Shown: piece after piece, positions 22,729 to 31,161 of the stretch
How the letters are laid out: each line of letters starts with the position of its first letter
How positions within the stretch are numbered: the first letter of the stretch is position 1
Translations under genes and position numbers: made by a program
The notes under the pieces: generated by a model
Database searches by the model: none
The model's input: only the letters and a program-made list of their open reading frames with translations
Told to the model about the DNA's origin: nothing
Source of the DNA: Candidatus Pacearchaeota archaeon
Lineage (GTDB): Archaea; Nanobdellota; Nanobdellia; Pacearchaeales; GW2011-AR1
Length of the DNA stretch: 41,191 nt
Assembly (NCBI GenBank): GCA_018304105.1
Contig: JAGVWX010000016.1
Coordinates: 1 to 41,191 of the forward strand
Direction: 5' to 3'

Positions 22729-24900
22729 CTACTTCGCCATCGTCAAGTCTGGTTCAACAACTCCGCCGCCAACGCCCCCATAAGCAATCGGCCCGCCATA
22801 CGACTCAAAAGGCAATTTTACCTCGCCGATTGAACTCAAATCGCTCAGTTCGTTTGCCTTTATCTTAGAGTTCGAAATCGTATAAAGAACGTCGTCCATA
22901 TACAAGCTCCTTCTAACATAATCTCCTCCGCCATACCAATACTGGTCTCCTTTCTCATCTTGTTCATGAGCAATCTTTCCTTTCAGCTCGATTCCATTCA
23001 AGTCCACGTTAAAAACATAAGCTCCCTGCCAATTCTCATAATTCGGCCAGAGCTGTCCTGCAACGCTATACTCTTTGCTGTATGAAACCGGAATCACAAG
23101 AAGATTTTTCTCCTTGTCGAACAAAACCGCCTTGTGGTCGTAAGTCGCCTCGGAGTTGCTCCACTTTTCTTCAACTTCATACTTCCCAATTTCCTCGGGA
23201 TTCTTCATCTCTGTAACATCATACAAGCTAATCTTGACTCCTTCAACTCTTCCGCTCTCGCTCGCTTCCATTCCAATTCCGATAAGATGATTTTCGTCAT
23301 AAGGCTGAAGATAACCAGAGTATCCTGTAACCTTCAGCTCTCCAAGCACCCTTGGATTTTCAGGATTAGACAAGTCAATCGCAAACAACGGGTCAGTCTG
23401 TCTGAAAGTCACCATATAAGCTCTCCCCCCCATAAACCTCGCAGAATAAATCTGCTCCCCTTCTGCAAGCCCTTCTAGTTTCCCAATAATTTCCAAATCA
23501 AGATTCAAAACATAAACTCCATTTTCGTTCTCTTCTCTGTCCCATCCTCCCGTCGTAGTAGCAATCCTGAACGTTCCATCGTATTCATCCATCGAAAACT
23601 GGTTCAAAACTCTTCCAGGCACTTCTCCAACAGCCTCAGCAGAAATTCCCAACCCGTCCACACTAACTCTGTGAATGACCGTCTTCTCCTGCTCCTCTTG
23701 GATTTCCTTGAAAAACTCAAACGCCTTTTCCTCTAAATTGTTCTGAAACTCAAACACCTCGCTATCGTCCAAACTCTGCATATAATCTCCAAATATCTCT
23801 CCGATTTCTCTTTCCTTCTCGCTCAGGCTCTTGTCGTCATCTCCCCAAATGTCTTCAATATCGCCAGCAACGCTGTTCGGCAGTTCAGGCAATAGAATCT
23901 CATCCAAATATCTTCCCATAATATATTCCTGGCTAAGCTTTCTCTGATAAGTCAGATAGATATTATCTTCAGAAACAAAAATGCTCGTCGAGCTTCCAAC
24001 TAAATAAGTCTCAGTTTCAAATTCCCCATCATCGACATTAATCGCCGCGATTGTGTCAAAAACAAAATTCTGGTCGTGTTGTCTGAAATAATAAATGTCT
24101 GTTGGTGCAATGTCTGTTTTCACTCCGTCAACTTCATAAAATGGAAGGTCAAAACTATTTTCATAAATATATTTATTAGATATTAAATAAACATAATTTC
24201 CAATCATTCTCGCATCAAGATAATTCCCGCTAAGCGCTATTGTTTTGTCAAGTTCAGGATTGCTTCTGTCAGAAACATCATAAATATAAGCAAGCGTGCT
24301 TTCCTTGCTATAGCCTCCGCATCTTATTCCCCAATAAATTTCCCCGCATCTTATTCCGCTGTCAACATATTCATACTTCTGCGTGAAAACAATCATTTTA
24401 TCTTCGTTGACAAAAAGCCCCATGACAGAATCCTTATCAAAACTAACTTCGCTCACAATGTCCATTCCTTCTGCAGGATACGCGTCAACAATCACAACTT
24501 TATTCCCGCTAACAGTATAGATGTACTTCCCGTCGTTCTTCACAATGTCCGGCTCATCAACTCCTTCAACTTGAACATTAGTCTGAGAATAACTATCCGC
24601 GCCGCTATCAGATGCCGACTGCGACTCGACTCCAGCCTTAGCCATATCATTTGCAACAGCAGGCACAGCTCCAGATTCTCCCATCACCTGCGTACTTGCA
24701 AGTCCGCCATAGTAGAAATTATTTTCCTGCACGTTCTCTTCCAGGAAAGCCCTTATTTCTTCAACAGAATTAAAATTATTAATTTCCCCGACATTTACAT
24801 TTGGTCCGACAGGATTAATCCTCAAGGATACAACCAAAAATACAATTGCAACTACAAGAACGCTTCCCACGACGACAATATTTTTCATTTCTTCTTTCAT
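22729..24900 (-). CDS. Surface-anchored beta-propeller protein (PF09826-type)
   Basis: A 723-aa protein with an N-terminal hydrophobic anchor (about 8-27) and a large exterior part. The family signature VQVEGVDEPDIVKNDGKYIY occurs near residue 110, followed by repeated strands built on IYDVSD, YVYLIS and NIYLTY, expected of beta-propeller blades. An acidic helical insertion lies around 330-400. Such proteins are cell-surface components in archaea, some with calcium-binding loops; the biochemical role is unknown. The adjacent membrane-bound HTH gene upstream on the same strand may regulate it. Confidence 0.8.
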   Translation of the reverse strand: MKEEMKNIVVVGSVLVVAIVFLVVSLRINPVGPNVNVGEINNFNSVEEIRAFLEENVQENNFYYGGLASTQVMGESGAVPAVANDMAKAGVESQSASDSGADSYSQTNVQVEGVDEPDIVKNDGKYIYTVSGNKVVIVDAYPAEGMDIVSEVSFDKDSVMGLFVNEDKMIVFTQKYEYVDSGIRCGEIYWGIRCGGYSKESTLAYIYDVSDRSNPELDKTIALSGNYLDARMIGNYVYLISNKYIYENSFDLPFYEVDGVKTDIAPTDIYYFRQHDQNFVFDTIAAINVDDGEFETETYLVGSSTSIFVSEDNIYLTYQRKLSQEYIMGRYLDEILLPELPNSVAGDIEDIWGDDDKSLSEKEREIGEIFGDYMQSLDDSEVFEFQNNLEEKAFEFFKEIQEEQEKTVIHRVSVDGLGISAEAVGEVPGRVLNQFSMDEYDGTFRIATTTGGWDREENENGVYVLNLDLEIIGKLEGLAEGEQIYSARFMGGRAYMVTFRQTDPLFAIDLSNPENPRVLGELKVTGYSGYLQPYDENHLIGIGMEASESGRVEGVKISLYDVTEMKNPEEIGKYEVEEKWSNSEATYDHKAVLFDKEKNLLVIPVSYSKEYSVAGQLWPNYENWQGAYVFNVDLNGIELKGKIAHEQDEKGDQYWYGGGDYVRRSLYMDDVLYTISNSKIKANELSDLSSIGEVKLPFESYGGPIAYGGVGGGVVEPDLTMAK

Positions 24901-24984
24901 TTTGTTCCTAAATCTCTTGCATATTTAAATCCTATTTTGTGTTCAAGTTTGTTTGAAGCTATGCATGATGAGAAGAGATTAAAA

Positions 24985-25115
24985 TTGTTTGCGATAAATA
25001 ATTCGACTCGAACTAATTGCGAGTCGAAACTATCTGGGCGGGCGAGCGCGTTACGCGAGCGAATTAGCAAGCAACCCGAGCGTGACCGCGAGTTGGGTGG
25101 ATGCAAACAATTCGT
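24985..25115. repeat. Family B element
   Basis: The end repeats AATTGTTTGC (from about 24988) and GCAAACAATT (about 25103) are perfect inverted repeats. Just inside the left end the conserved GATAAATAATT is followed by a perfect 9-bp hairpin TTCGACTCG/CGAGTCGAA. The rest carries GCGCGTTACGCGAGCGAATTAGCAA and GAGCGTGACCGCGAGTT. Homologues are at 37554-37692 and 41033-41100. Confidence 0.75.
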
Positions 25116-25138
25116 AAGAGAAATTTCATAAATAGTAT

Positions 25139-25768
25139 TCATCTTTCTCTCCTCGCAAAATTCCAAATCAAATAAACAAGCAAAGCAAACAACGCTCCAG
25201 TCAAAAACCAAAGCCACGCATTCTGAGCCAAACTCAAAACAATTGACGAAGTCGTTGTAGAAGCTGTCGCAGCCATTGGCGTAGCTGCCGTCCCAGCAGC
25301 AACTCCAGCCCCATTTGCCTCAGCCGCTTCGGCAGTCGCCTTCAAAGCTCCTCCGTCTCCGACAACAGCATTAAACATATCATTAGACTGAATCTTCGCA
25401 GAAGTCCAAAGCTTAATTCCGGCAGCAGCCAGCCCGGCAAAAATCACTGCCGGCAAAACTCCTTTAACCATTTGCTTAGGCATAATCACAATTCTCTTAT
25501 TCACAACTTTATACAACTCCATCTTCTTTCCTTTCCTGCTCCAGAAAAATCCCTTGCTTCTTTCAATAAGTCCAGCATCAACAAGTTTCTTAAGATTGTA
25601 AGTCACCGTATTCAACGGAAATTTAAGTTGTTCAGCCAGCTCACTCGCAGACTTCTCGCCTTCCGCAAGCGCCTGCAAAACCTTCTTAGACGTTTTGTTA
25701 GAAAGCACCTCCGCTATCCTTTCGCTCCTCGCGTCATCCAAATCAATCATTATCGAACTGCTTGCCAT
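25139..25768 (-). CDS. Membrane-bound winged-helix transcriptional regulator
   Basis: About 209 aa from ATG 25768; the longer frame begins with TTG at the edge of a repeat element. Residues about 12-90 are an ArsR-type winged helix: VLSNKTSKKVLQALAEG, SASELAEQL, NTVTYNLKKLVDAGLIE, and a basic wing. Two hydrophobic helices follow (about 101-120 and 180-203) around an Ala/Thr/Gly-rich stretch that would be outside the cell. This one-component design couples an outside signal to DNA binding. It is followed by the beta-propeller gene, a plausible partner. A family A element lies in its leader. Confidence 0.8.
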   Translation of the reverse strand: MASSSIMIDLDDARSERIAEVLSNKTSKKVLQALAEGEKSASELAEQLKFPLNTVTYNLKKLVDAGLIERSKGFFWSRKGKKMELYKVVNKRIVIMPKQMVKGVLPAVIFAGLAAAGIKLWTSAKIQSNDMFNAVVGDGGALKATAEAAEANGAGVAAGTAATPMAATASTTTSSIVLSLAQNAWLWFLTGALFALLVYLIWNFARRER

Positions 25769-25786
25769 TTTTACACTTTTCTCCAA

Positions 25787-25859
25787 GGTGCGTAAGCGCG
25801 TTCTACGCGCAACAATAATGAGACGCCAGCCACAAAGATTGGCGTCCTATTTACGCACC
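25787..25859. repeat. Family A element with terminal inverted repeats (second full copy)
   Basis: The ends GGTGCGTAA (25787-25795) and TTACGCACC (25851-25859) are perfect inverted repeats. The inner module is ATGAGAC with stem GACGCCA/TGGCGTC and then CTATT. Compared with the copy at 2872-2982 the outer repeats have changed on both arms (GTGCGC to GTGCGTAA) with pairing kept. A TATTATATAC box (about 25871-25880) beyond it suggests it is transcribed as the leader of the HTH gene. Confidence 0.7.
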
Positions 25860-25938
25860 AAACAAGTTTATATTATATACAACAAATCCAACTTATAAAT
25901 TCTCTGAAAGCTTCAAACAAGATTGAAGTCATTAAAAA

Positions 25939-26294
25939 TTAATCAAGCGGCGCATTGCAATAACAAGTAGAAGCGCCGCAATCACTTACCAAAGAGCTAG
26001 CAAATGAACATATAGCGCCCTGACTGCTTCCACAAACCGCAGAGTCGCTTATTGTCCATCCGCCACATTCGCTTTGGCATTTTTGGAGACATGATTTAGT
26101 CGCCTGTTGTTGACAAGTAGCAGCTGTAAATGTTGCTGCCCGAGAATTTTTGTTACCATCCCAAATCCAAATAGCATATTGATTGCCTTGCTGCAAAACT
26201 AATTCTGGTACTGCTTGAAGAGCCCCGTTGTTTACTGTGATTTGTGAACGTGAAATAAAACCAATATCCCCCCTTCAAAACCCTCAAATTTCAC
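25939..26294 (-). pseudogene. Cysteine-rich protein gene frameshifted in a six-G tract
   Basis: The continuous part (from TTG 26196) reads NQYAIWIWDGN and then a cysteine-rich region with about nine Cys (CLQKC, CGGW, CYC) to a stop at 25939. The same frame is open further upstream but has no start before a TGA. In the neighbouring frame a GTG (26294) reads MKFEGFEGG up to a run of six G (26268-26273 on the plus strand); adding one G or losing two there joins the frames. So it is a frameshifted gene, a slippage-controlled gene or a sequencing error. Function unknown. Confidence 0.5.
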
Positions 26295-26355
26295 TACTCC
26301 CCCTAACAAAAACTTCTTGCAAAATCTTTAAATAATATTCATACGATTATAAAAC

Positions 26356-26565
26356 ATGAATAAGTGGGCTGAATTATTGCTTGGATTGATTCTGGTAATA
26401 GGCGCAATTATAGTCGCGTTCTACTCGCAGGCTTGGACTGCCTGGGGCGTTAGCTTCAATTTCTGGAGCCCCGCATGGACATTCCTCAAAGGCGGAATCT
26501 TCTGGTTCATCCTGATGATTGGATGCCTTTTCATCCTTCTCGGCATCTCCGAAATCAAGGGATAA
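26356..26565 (+). CDS. Small two-helix membrane protein
   Basis: A 69-aa protein with two hydrophobic helices: WAELLLGLILVIGAIIVAF (about 4-22) and the segment after FLKGGIFWF (about 44-65), ending in ISEIKG. The linker is Trp-rich (AWTAWGVSFNFWSPAW). A TTTAAATAATATTC box about 20-28 bp above the ATG supports expression. Proteins of this form occur in DPANN genomes as far as I recall, but no function is known. Confidence 0.6.
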   Translation: MNKWAELLLGLILVIGAIIVAFYSQAWTAWGVSFNFWSPAWTFLKGGIFWFILMIGCLFILLGISEIKG

Positions 26566-26579
26566 TTACAAATTACTTA

Positions 26580-26671
26580 TTTACCAAGGAAACACTTTAC
26601 CTTTACTCTTTCTGTCCTCCCGAATAAACTAATATATTACAATATTAATATCCTGAAAACTGAAGCTATTT
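26580..26671 (-). pseudogene. Degenerate gene fragment, related to that at 5038-5154
   Basis: Beginning at the DedA stop, the minus strand reads NSFSFQ in a frame soon broken by stops. The DNA (AATATCCTGAAAACTGAAGC, 26647 onward on the plus strand) matches 5121-5145 almost base for base. Both copies lie directly behind the 3' end of a minus-strand gene. Confidence 0.35.
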
Positions 26672-27368
26672 AGAAAATTAATCGCGTCCTTCTCTTCTTA
26701 GAACTTTTCTTTCTATGTTTCACAAGCAAATAAACCAGCAGAATCACAAGGCAGAAGAAAACCACCACCAGAGTAATTGCATTCAAATTCGTCCTTATCA
26801 ATTCTAAATTATTTCCAAAAACAAATCCTAGATAGATTAAGATAGCAGACCATATTCCCGCTCCAAGCGCCGTATAAAATATAAACCTTCCAAGATTCAT
26901 CTTCGCAAAACCCGCAGGCAAAGAAATCAACTGCCGAATCACTGGAATCAGTCTTCCTGTAAAGGTTGTAATGTCCCCATGAGACTCAAAATATTTCTCT
27001 GACTTTGCAATCGACTCGTCATGAATAAAAAGAAACTTCCCATACCTATGAACGAGCTTTTCAACCGCCTTCCTTCCAATAAAATAAGCAAGGTAATAAT
27101 TGACTAATGCTCCAAGAATACTTCCAAGAATCGCCACAGACAAAATCAGCACAAAAGACATTTTCCCTTGCGCAGCCAAAGCCCCTGCAGGAATCAGCAC
27201 AACTTCAGATGGAAAGGGAGTAAAACTGCTCTCAATCGTCATAAGCACAAATATCCCAAAATAGCCCAGTGCCCCTATCGTGGAAACTAAAAAGTTAGCC
27301 AAGACGTCAAAGATTTCCAATAACATCCCAATCTTAAGAAAATGTCCTTTAAAGGTTTTTAGTTTCAT
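26670..27368 (-). CDS. DedA/VTT-family membrane protein
   Basis: About 232 aa from ATG 27368 (a TTG lies one codon upstream). DedA signatures: [17 protein letters not shown] with the re-entrant proline/acidic loop, and [22 protein letters not shown] with the conserved Arg. There are about five or six membrane helices and a basic tail. The family includes lipid scramblases and transporters, such as undecaprenyl-phosphate flippases. A lipid-carrier role would fit the cis-prenyltransferase in this window, but this is inference. Confidence 0.9.
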   Translation of the reverse strand: MKLKTFKGHFLKIGMLLEIFDVLANFLVSTIGALGYFGIFVLMTIESSFTPFPSEVVLIPAGALAAQGKMSFVLILSVAILGSILGALVNYYLAYFIGRKAVEKLVHRYGKFLFIHDESIAKSEKYFESHGDITTFTGRLIPVIRQLISLPAGFAKMNLGRFIFYTALGAGIWSAILIYLGFVFGNNLELIRTNLNAITLVVVFFCLVILLVYLLVKHRKKSSKKRRTRLIF

Positions 27369-27442
27369 CAACTACAATGATCCTTAAACTTCAGCATTCT
27401 TCTTCCAGATAAGTTTAAAAATTACATAGACTAAGTTTTGTC

Positions 27443-27535
27443 ATGAGAAAGGAAAAGCGAAAATCAAGGCAGAAAAGAAATAGGGCAAAGGGCGCAAAGG
27501 GAAAAGGAATGAGAGAAGCGTCTAAAACTAAATAG
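27443..27535 (+). CDS. 30-aa highly basic peptide
   Basis: From ATG 27443 a 30-residue peptide that is nearly half Lys/Arg (starts MRKEKRKSRQKRNRAK, ends EASKTK). A TTTAAAAATTAC box (about 27413-27424) lies about 25 bp upstream, as expected for a leaderless gene. It overlaps the 3' end of the converging Nre gene by 8 bp. Composition resembles tiny ribosomal proteins such as eL41, but I cannot align it with one. It could be an RNA-binding peptide or a chance frame. Confidence 0.4.
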   Translation: MRKEKRKSRQKRNRAKGAKGKGMREASKTK

Positions 27536-28694
27536 AGAAAAATTCTGTTATCTTCTTTTGTTTGCCATGTTCTGCGAGAATTTTTGATTTGTTTGTGTAG
27601 TTTGTTATTGGTTGTTTTAATTTAAGCTGAATGTCTCTAAGAGCGTCTTTTAACGTTGGAAATTTTTTTGCTGGTTCTGAGAATGCTTCTCTGGATGTTT
27701 GTCTGAGAATGCCAACGCCCAGGGGCGCGGTGTATTCCGGGCGGATTTCTCTAATGATGAGACAAGAGCATTGGCGTTTTATTTTTTCAAGGTATTCAGT
27801 AAGAGCGAGGCGGTTTGCGTAATAGGCTCCGGTTACAGAGTCTGCGTATTTTTTTCTTGGAAAGAATGATTCGTAGTCATGCCAGATTCCTGGATGGTTT
27901 AGTGAAATCTCGATTACTTCAAAAGACCATTTGCTTGGAAGGAGAAGGAAGTTGTAATGATTGCCCAAATATTCTGCTGTGAAGACCATGAACTCCGAAA
28001 TTTCCTGATAATATCTAATTCTTTCGAGTCTTTCTTTTGAGAGAGTGTCATCGACTGCGGTTATAGACCATCTTGTTGGAACAAGCTTTCGGTTTTTTGT
28101 CAAGCCCAAGAGTCCGGCTGAGAGAATTTTTATCAACGAAGAATTTTCAATTCCTGATTTGTGCATTTCAACTAAAGCTGGGGCGGATTTTAGCTCGCCA
28201 TCTGAAACGAGGTAATCAATTTTCTTTTTTACAGGAGCGTTTTCCTGGAGCCTTACGGATTCTATTGGAGCAGCTTTAGGAATTATTGGCGTGCGAGAGT
28301 CTTGTTCTGGATTTTTTGAGACCGGTTTTTTTAATTTGAATTCTGTCGAAACTGATTTGTGAGTCATTGCGATTTCCTGCATTACGGAAAGAAATTTTTT
28401 ATCGTTTAGTTTGTAAATGTTACTCTGAGTTCTGCCATAAATAAGCTTGTTTCGCATTGAAAGAATGCTTGGAATAGAAAGTTTTCTCTCGTGCCAGAGT
28501 TCTGGGGATGACATTATTGAAGTTTGGCCGTGCTCCATCGGTGAGAGGATTCCTGTATAGACATTCGGATAATTCCATTTGCCGACGAAGATTTCCGGAG
28601 GAGAAGAGCCAGAGAATTCAGTAAGAGAAACAGGTCTTCCCATTAGCATCGAGTGTTTCTTGCAATTTTCCTGTCCGCAGATTTTACATTTCAT
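27528..28694 (-). CDS. nre: Nre-family DNA repair protein with PIP box
   Basis: A 388-aa protein. The N-terminal zinc motif CKICGQENCKKH (Cys3, Cys6, Cys11, His14) is the Nre hallmark, and the C-terminus is a PCNA-interacting peptide, QKKITEFFSI (379-388). Between them lie the family stretches MGRPVSLTEFSGSSPPEIFVG, NVYTGILSP, VPTRWSITAVDDTL and LGVGILRQTSREA. Archaeal NreA/NreB proteins act in DNA damage repair through PCNA; the biochemical activity is not settled. The gene has no -1 neighbour in the same direction close by. Confidence 0.93.
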   Translation of the reverse strand: MKCKICGQENCKKHSMLMGRPVSLTEFSGSSPPEIFVGKWNYPNVYTGILSPMEHGQTSIMSSPELWHERKLSIPSILSMRNKLIYGRTQSNIYKLNDKKFLSVMQEIAMTHKSVSTEFKLKKPVSKNPEQDSRTPIIPKAAPIESVRLQENAPVKKKIDYLVSDGELKSAPALVEMHKSGIENSSLIKILSAGLLGLTKNRKLVPTRWSITAVDDTLSKERLERIRYYQEISEFMVFTAEYLGNHYNFLLLPSKWSFEVIEISLNHPGIWHDYESFFPRKKYADSVTGAYYANRLALTEYLEKIKRQCSCLIIREIRPEYTAPLGVGILRQTSREAFSEPAKKFPTLKDALRDIQLKLKQPITNYTNKSKILAEHGKQKKITEFFSI

Positions 28695-28757
28695 ATTGAA
28701 AGAAAATTGAAGAAGTATTTAGAAATTTGTGTAATTTAATATTAACTTCACAAAAAT

Positions 28758-29105
28758 TCATCCGTTCACATAAATCCCAACAATAATCAAAAGTGCGGCA
28801 ACCAGCCAAACAACATAAGTCATTGCCAGAGAAAATTTCCTGTTCAGAATCCCATAAAGAATCCAGAAAGGCGTGAAAGCAGCCAGCGCAATCCATGAAT
28901 TCAGCGAGCCAATTACATCCCCAGAAAACCAAATTCTATACGCCTGCGGCAATGCAAGCAACGCCCCAAGAAAGCCAACAAAATAAATCATGAACTCAAG
29001 AAATCTGATCGTCTTAGAGTGTTCTTCTTCAATATCAAAGTTCTGATAAATCGCCTGTCCAAAACCTGCCTCCGGCAAATCCTCTTTCTTAACCTTTCTA
29101 ACCAT
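28758..29105 (-). CDS. SemiSWEET/PQ-loop membrane protein
   Basis: A 115-aa protein: a polar N-terminus (1-32) then three helices (about 34-60, 66-86, 92-113), the triple-helix unit of SemiSWEET transporters. The PQ motif sits at the end of helix 1 (ALPQAYRIW, 53-54), and helix 2 begins SLNSWIALAAFTPFWILYG. Two copies would form a pore for small sugars or related molecules. The substrate is unknown. The N-terminal 30 residues are extra. Confidence 0.8.
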   Translation of the reverse strand: MVRKVKKEDLPEAGFGQAIYQNFDIEEEHSKTIRFLEFMIYFVGFLGALLALPQAYRIWFSGDVIGSLNSWIALAAFTPFWILYGILNRKFSLAMTYVVWLVAALLIIVGIYVNG

Positions 29106-29161
29106 AAAACCTCTGACTTATAAAAATCCGCTTCTTTATAAAATTACTTCTTTAGGATTAA

Positions 29162-30059
29162 TAAGAAGGTATTCTTTTTGAAGACCTTATTAAGGATTGT
29201 TATCTAAATAAGATTTAACTAACGACTCAAAGAAAGTGACCGATTCATTCCAAACAACAGCTAATTCTTCAGCATGCCCATATAATTTATCCAAATCTTT
29301 TAAATTATGGTAAAGACTTTTTATTCTTCTAAGAGGTTCTGTGTCTAAATCTGGAAATACTTTAGATAACTCTTCTAGGGCAGAAAATCTATTCTTTCTT
29401 AAATTCCCATCAAGCATAGCTAATACTTGTTTAGATGCTCTGCTTGTTGCGTCCAATGTTTTGTTAAATCTCTCTAATAATCTTTCATAATCTTCTTCTT
29501 TGTCGTGTTCTAATAAAAGAAGTCCTAGTCTTGATTTTCTTAAATTGAAACGCAAAGCATTTTGGTCCGAATGTATTGCAATAGAATAAGTAAATAGTTT
29601 TCTATAATCTGGTCCGACAAGTATTCTACCCTCTTCACCAAAATATGCTTCAAAGTTTGGGTCAAATGAATTAAACCTTCCATCTTGCATAGTTCTTAAA
29701 TCTGTAACCGTAACTTGAAACGGAATATTATTTCCTTTTTGGGCTTGTGTTAATACTTTTGAAGCAGTGTTTAGTTTTTGTTTATCTATAATAACCTCAT
29801 CTGGAAATATTAAAACTGCATCTATATCACTTCTACCAGCGACATAATCTCCTCTAACCCAAGAACCGTATAGCATTAAACTAACCCCTTGCTCCCCTAA
29901 ATCTCCCAATCCACCTTTTAATTTTTCTACAAAATCTTGATAGTTTTGCTCTTTGGGTCTTGCTTCGTTATATCCGAATACCATAAAATTTAACAAAGAA
30001 ATAGGTTTTAATAGATTTCTATCTTTTCTAGTAAGCTATTCAAAATGAATACCTTCTTA
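29162..30059. repeat. 13-bp inverted repeats flanking the nucleotidyltransferase gene
   Basis: TAAGAAGGTATTC (29162-29174) and GAATACCTTCTTA (30047-30059) are perfect inverted repeats bracketing the single gene 29190-29996. Spacing of less than 60 bp on either side of the gene suggests a one-gene mobile cassette, or a terminator-like signal used twice. Confidence 0.5.
29190..29996 (-). CDS. Nucleotidyltransferase-domain protein
   Basis: A 268-aa protein. The N-terminal 130 residues are a polymerase-beta-type nucleotidyltransferase: LYGSWVRGD (GS at 44-45) followed by SDIDAVLIF (Asp57, Asp59), the GS...DxD catalytic pattern shared by kanamycin nucleotidyltransferases and MNT antitoxins. The C-terminal half is helical and may bind the acceptor (ESLVKSYLDNNP end). 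The likely reaction is nucleotide transfer to a small molecule or protein. The true start may be the second ATG (29984). It lies inside 13-bp inverted repeats and is probably accessory. Confidence 0.8.
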   Translation of the reverse strand: MLNFMVFGYNEARPKEQNYQDFVEKLKGGLGDLGEQGVSLMLYGSWVRGDYVAGRSDIDAVLIFPDEVIIDKQKLNTASKVLTQAQKGNNIPFQVTVTDLRTMQDGRFNSFDPNFEAYFGEEGRILVGPDYRKLFTYSIAIHSDQNALRFNLRKSRLGLLLLEHDKEEDYERLLERFNKTLDATSRASKQVLAMLDGNLRKNRFSALEELSKVFPDLDTEPLRRIKSLYHNLKDLDKLYGHAEELAVVWNESVTFFESLVKSYLDNNP

Positions 30060-30111
30060 ATGACTTCCAATTAGTTCTTCTTTAGAACTAATGACTTCCA
30101 ATTAGTTCTTC
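30057..30111 (-). repeat. Direct repeat of the TBP gene 3' end
   Basis: A 24-bp sequence containing the last TBP codons and stop (KKN, stop, then TTGGAAGTCATT on the minus strand) is repeated 31 bp downstream, separated by 7 bp. The second copy runs into the 13-bp inverted repeat at 30047. It looks like a slippage or insertion footprint. Confidence 0.7.
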
Positions 30112-30656
30112 TTCACAGCCGCCTTAATATTTTTATTCAGCTGCCTCATGCTTTCTTCAAGCTGGTTCTTATCTTTCGTCCCGGTGCAAACCAACTTTCC
30201 ATTCGAGAACAGCAAAAATGTCGCTGGCGGGTCAACTAATTTGTAAACAAGTCCAGGAAATTGCTCTGGTTCATACTCTGTATTTTCCAATTGCAGCGCC
30301 AAGACGTTCAAATTCAAATTCAAATCTATGCTTCCCGAAGCAACAATATTCTGGACAGTGATTTTCGGCTTGTCCGTGATTTTGACTCCAATCTTCGCAA
30401 TCTGCTTTATCACAGCATCAATAACCTGCTTAACCTGCGCAACACTTTTCGTCCCAGTGCAAACCAAATTCCCTGAAGAAAACACTAAAACGGCCGACTT
30501 CGGCTCTTTCACTCTTAGCACAAGCCCTGGAAATTGCTCAGGATTATATTCGGTATTCGAATGTGTCCTCGCCAGCTTCGTCAAAGAAACCGGTTTCCCA
30601 AGAGAAGTAGTCGCAACAATATTCTGTATCTTTAAATCAGATTTTCCTTCCGCCAT
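30102..30656 (-). CDS. tbp: TATA-box-binding protein TBP
   Basis: A 184-aa archaeal TBP with the two direct repeats: repeat 1 (about 8-88) containing NTEYNPEQFPGLVLR and LVCTGTKS, repeat 2 (about 98-180) containing NTEYEPEQFPGLVYKL and LVCTGTKDK. It binds TATA boxes and recruits TFB and RNA polymerase. I choose ATG 30656 over 30674 because an AGGGAG Shine-Dalgarno sequence lies 6 bp before it. A CTTTATAAAT box (about 30690-30699) lies further up. Aromatic residues of the DNA-inserting pairs are mostly replaced by Leu or Phe; the C-terminus is Lys-rich. Confidence 0.96.
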   Translation of the reverse strand: MAEGKSDLKIQNIVATTSLGKPVSLTKLARTHSNTEYNPEQFPGLVLRVKEPKSAVLVFSSGNLVCTGTKSVAQVKQVIDAVIKQIAKIGVKITDKPKITVQNIVASGSIDLNLNLNVLALQLENTEYEPEQFPGLVYKLVDPPATFLLFSNGKLVCTGTKDKNQLEESMRQLNKNIKAAVKKN

Positions 30657-30715
30657 AAGTAGCTCCCTCATCATTCATAAATCCCCCCATTTATAAAGGT
30701 TTCTTATAGCATCGG

Positions 30716-30958
30716 GCTTTGTTGAAAAAGTTTAATTATTTTACTATCTTGGTTTGGGGGATGGTGGATTGAGTGGTTAAGGCGAGCAGTTACGTTAGAG
30801 TAATACATATACTAATTACTAGCGTGGCTGCGAGCAGAGCATGTTACGCGGAGTGATTTGTAAATAAATTACTAGCGTGGCTGCCTCGCGAACAGAGTGA
30901 GCGACTTCGTCCCTTGTCGCGAACAGCAAACAACTCAAAAAAAGATTTTCAACAAAGC
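30716..30958. repeat. Family C element, 243 bp with 13-bp terminal inverted repeats
   Basis: GCTTTGTTGAAAA (30716-30728) and TTTTCAACAAAGC (30946-30958) are perfect inverted repeats. The left side continues GTTTAATTATTTTACTAT and matches 37382-37425. The interior has no gene but repeats TTACTAGCGTGGCTGC twice (about 30816 and 30867) and holds the TCGCGAACAGAGTGAGCGAC module. It is a MITE-like, non-coding element. Confidence 0.75.
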
Positions 30959-30960
30959 AC

Positions 30961-31161
30961 TTACCGTCTATTTCTATTGATAAAAAGAGATATTCCTATA
31001 ATTCCAAAAAGCAAAACCAAAATAGTCAGGGCTGACCACAGCACTCTCCGAGACTCTCCGTTCTCTTGTCCGGACCCAAATACAGAAAACAAAACTAAAA
31101 ATATCACAAGCACTAACAGAAAAATACCAAGAAAAACCAAAGCAAATTTTCTGTCACCCAT
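30961..31161 (-). CDS. Small two-helix membrane protein
   Basis: A 66-aa protein with two strongly hydrophobic helices (about 6-29 and 41-61) joined by a polar loop GSGQENGESRR, and a basic end NRNRR. It begins 30 bp after the stop of the giant surface-protein gene on the same strand, so it may be its operon partner. Its stop lies 2 bp from a family C element. Function unknown. Confidence 0.55.
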   Translation of the reverse strand: MGDRKFALVFLGIFLLVLVIFLVLFSVFGSGQENGESRRVLWSALTILVLLFGIIGISLFINRNRR

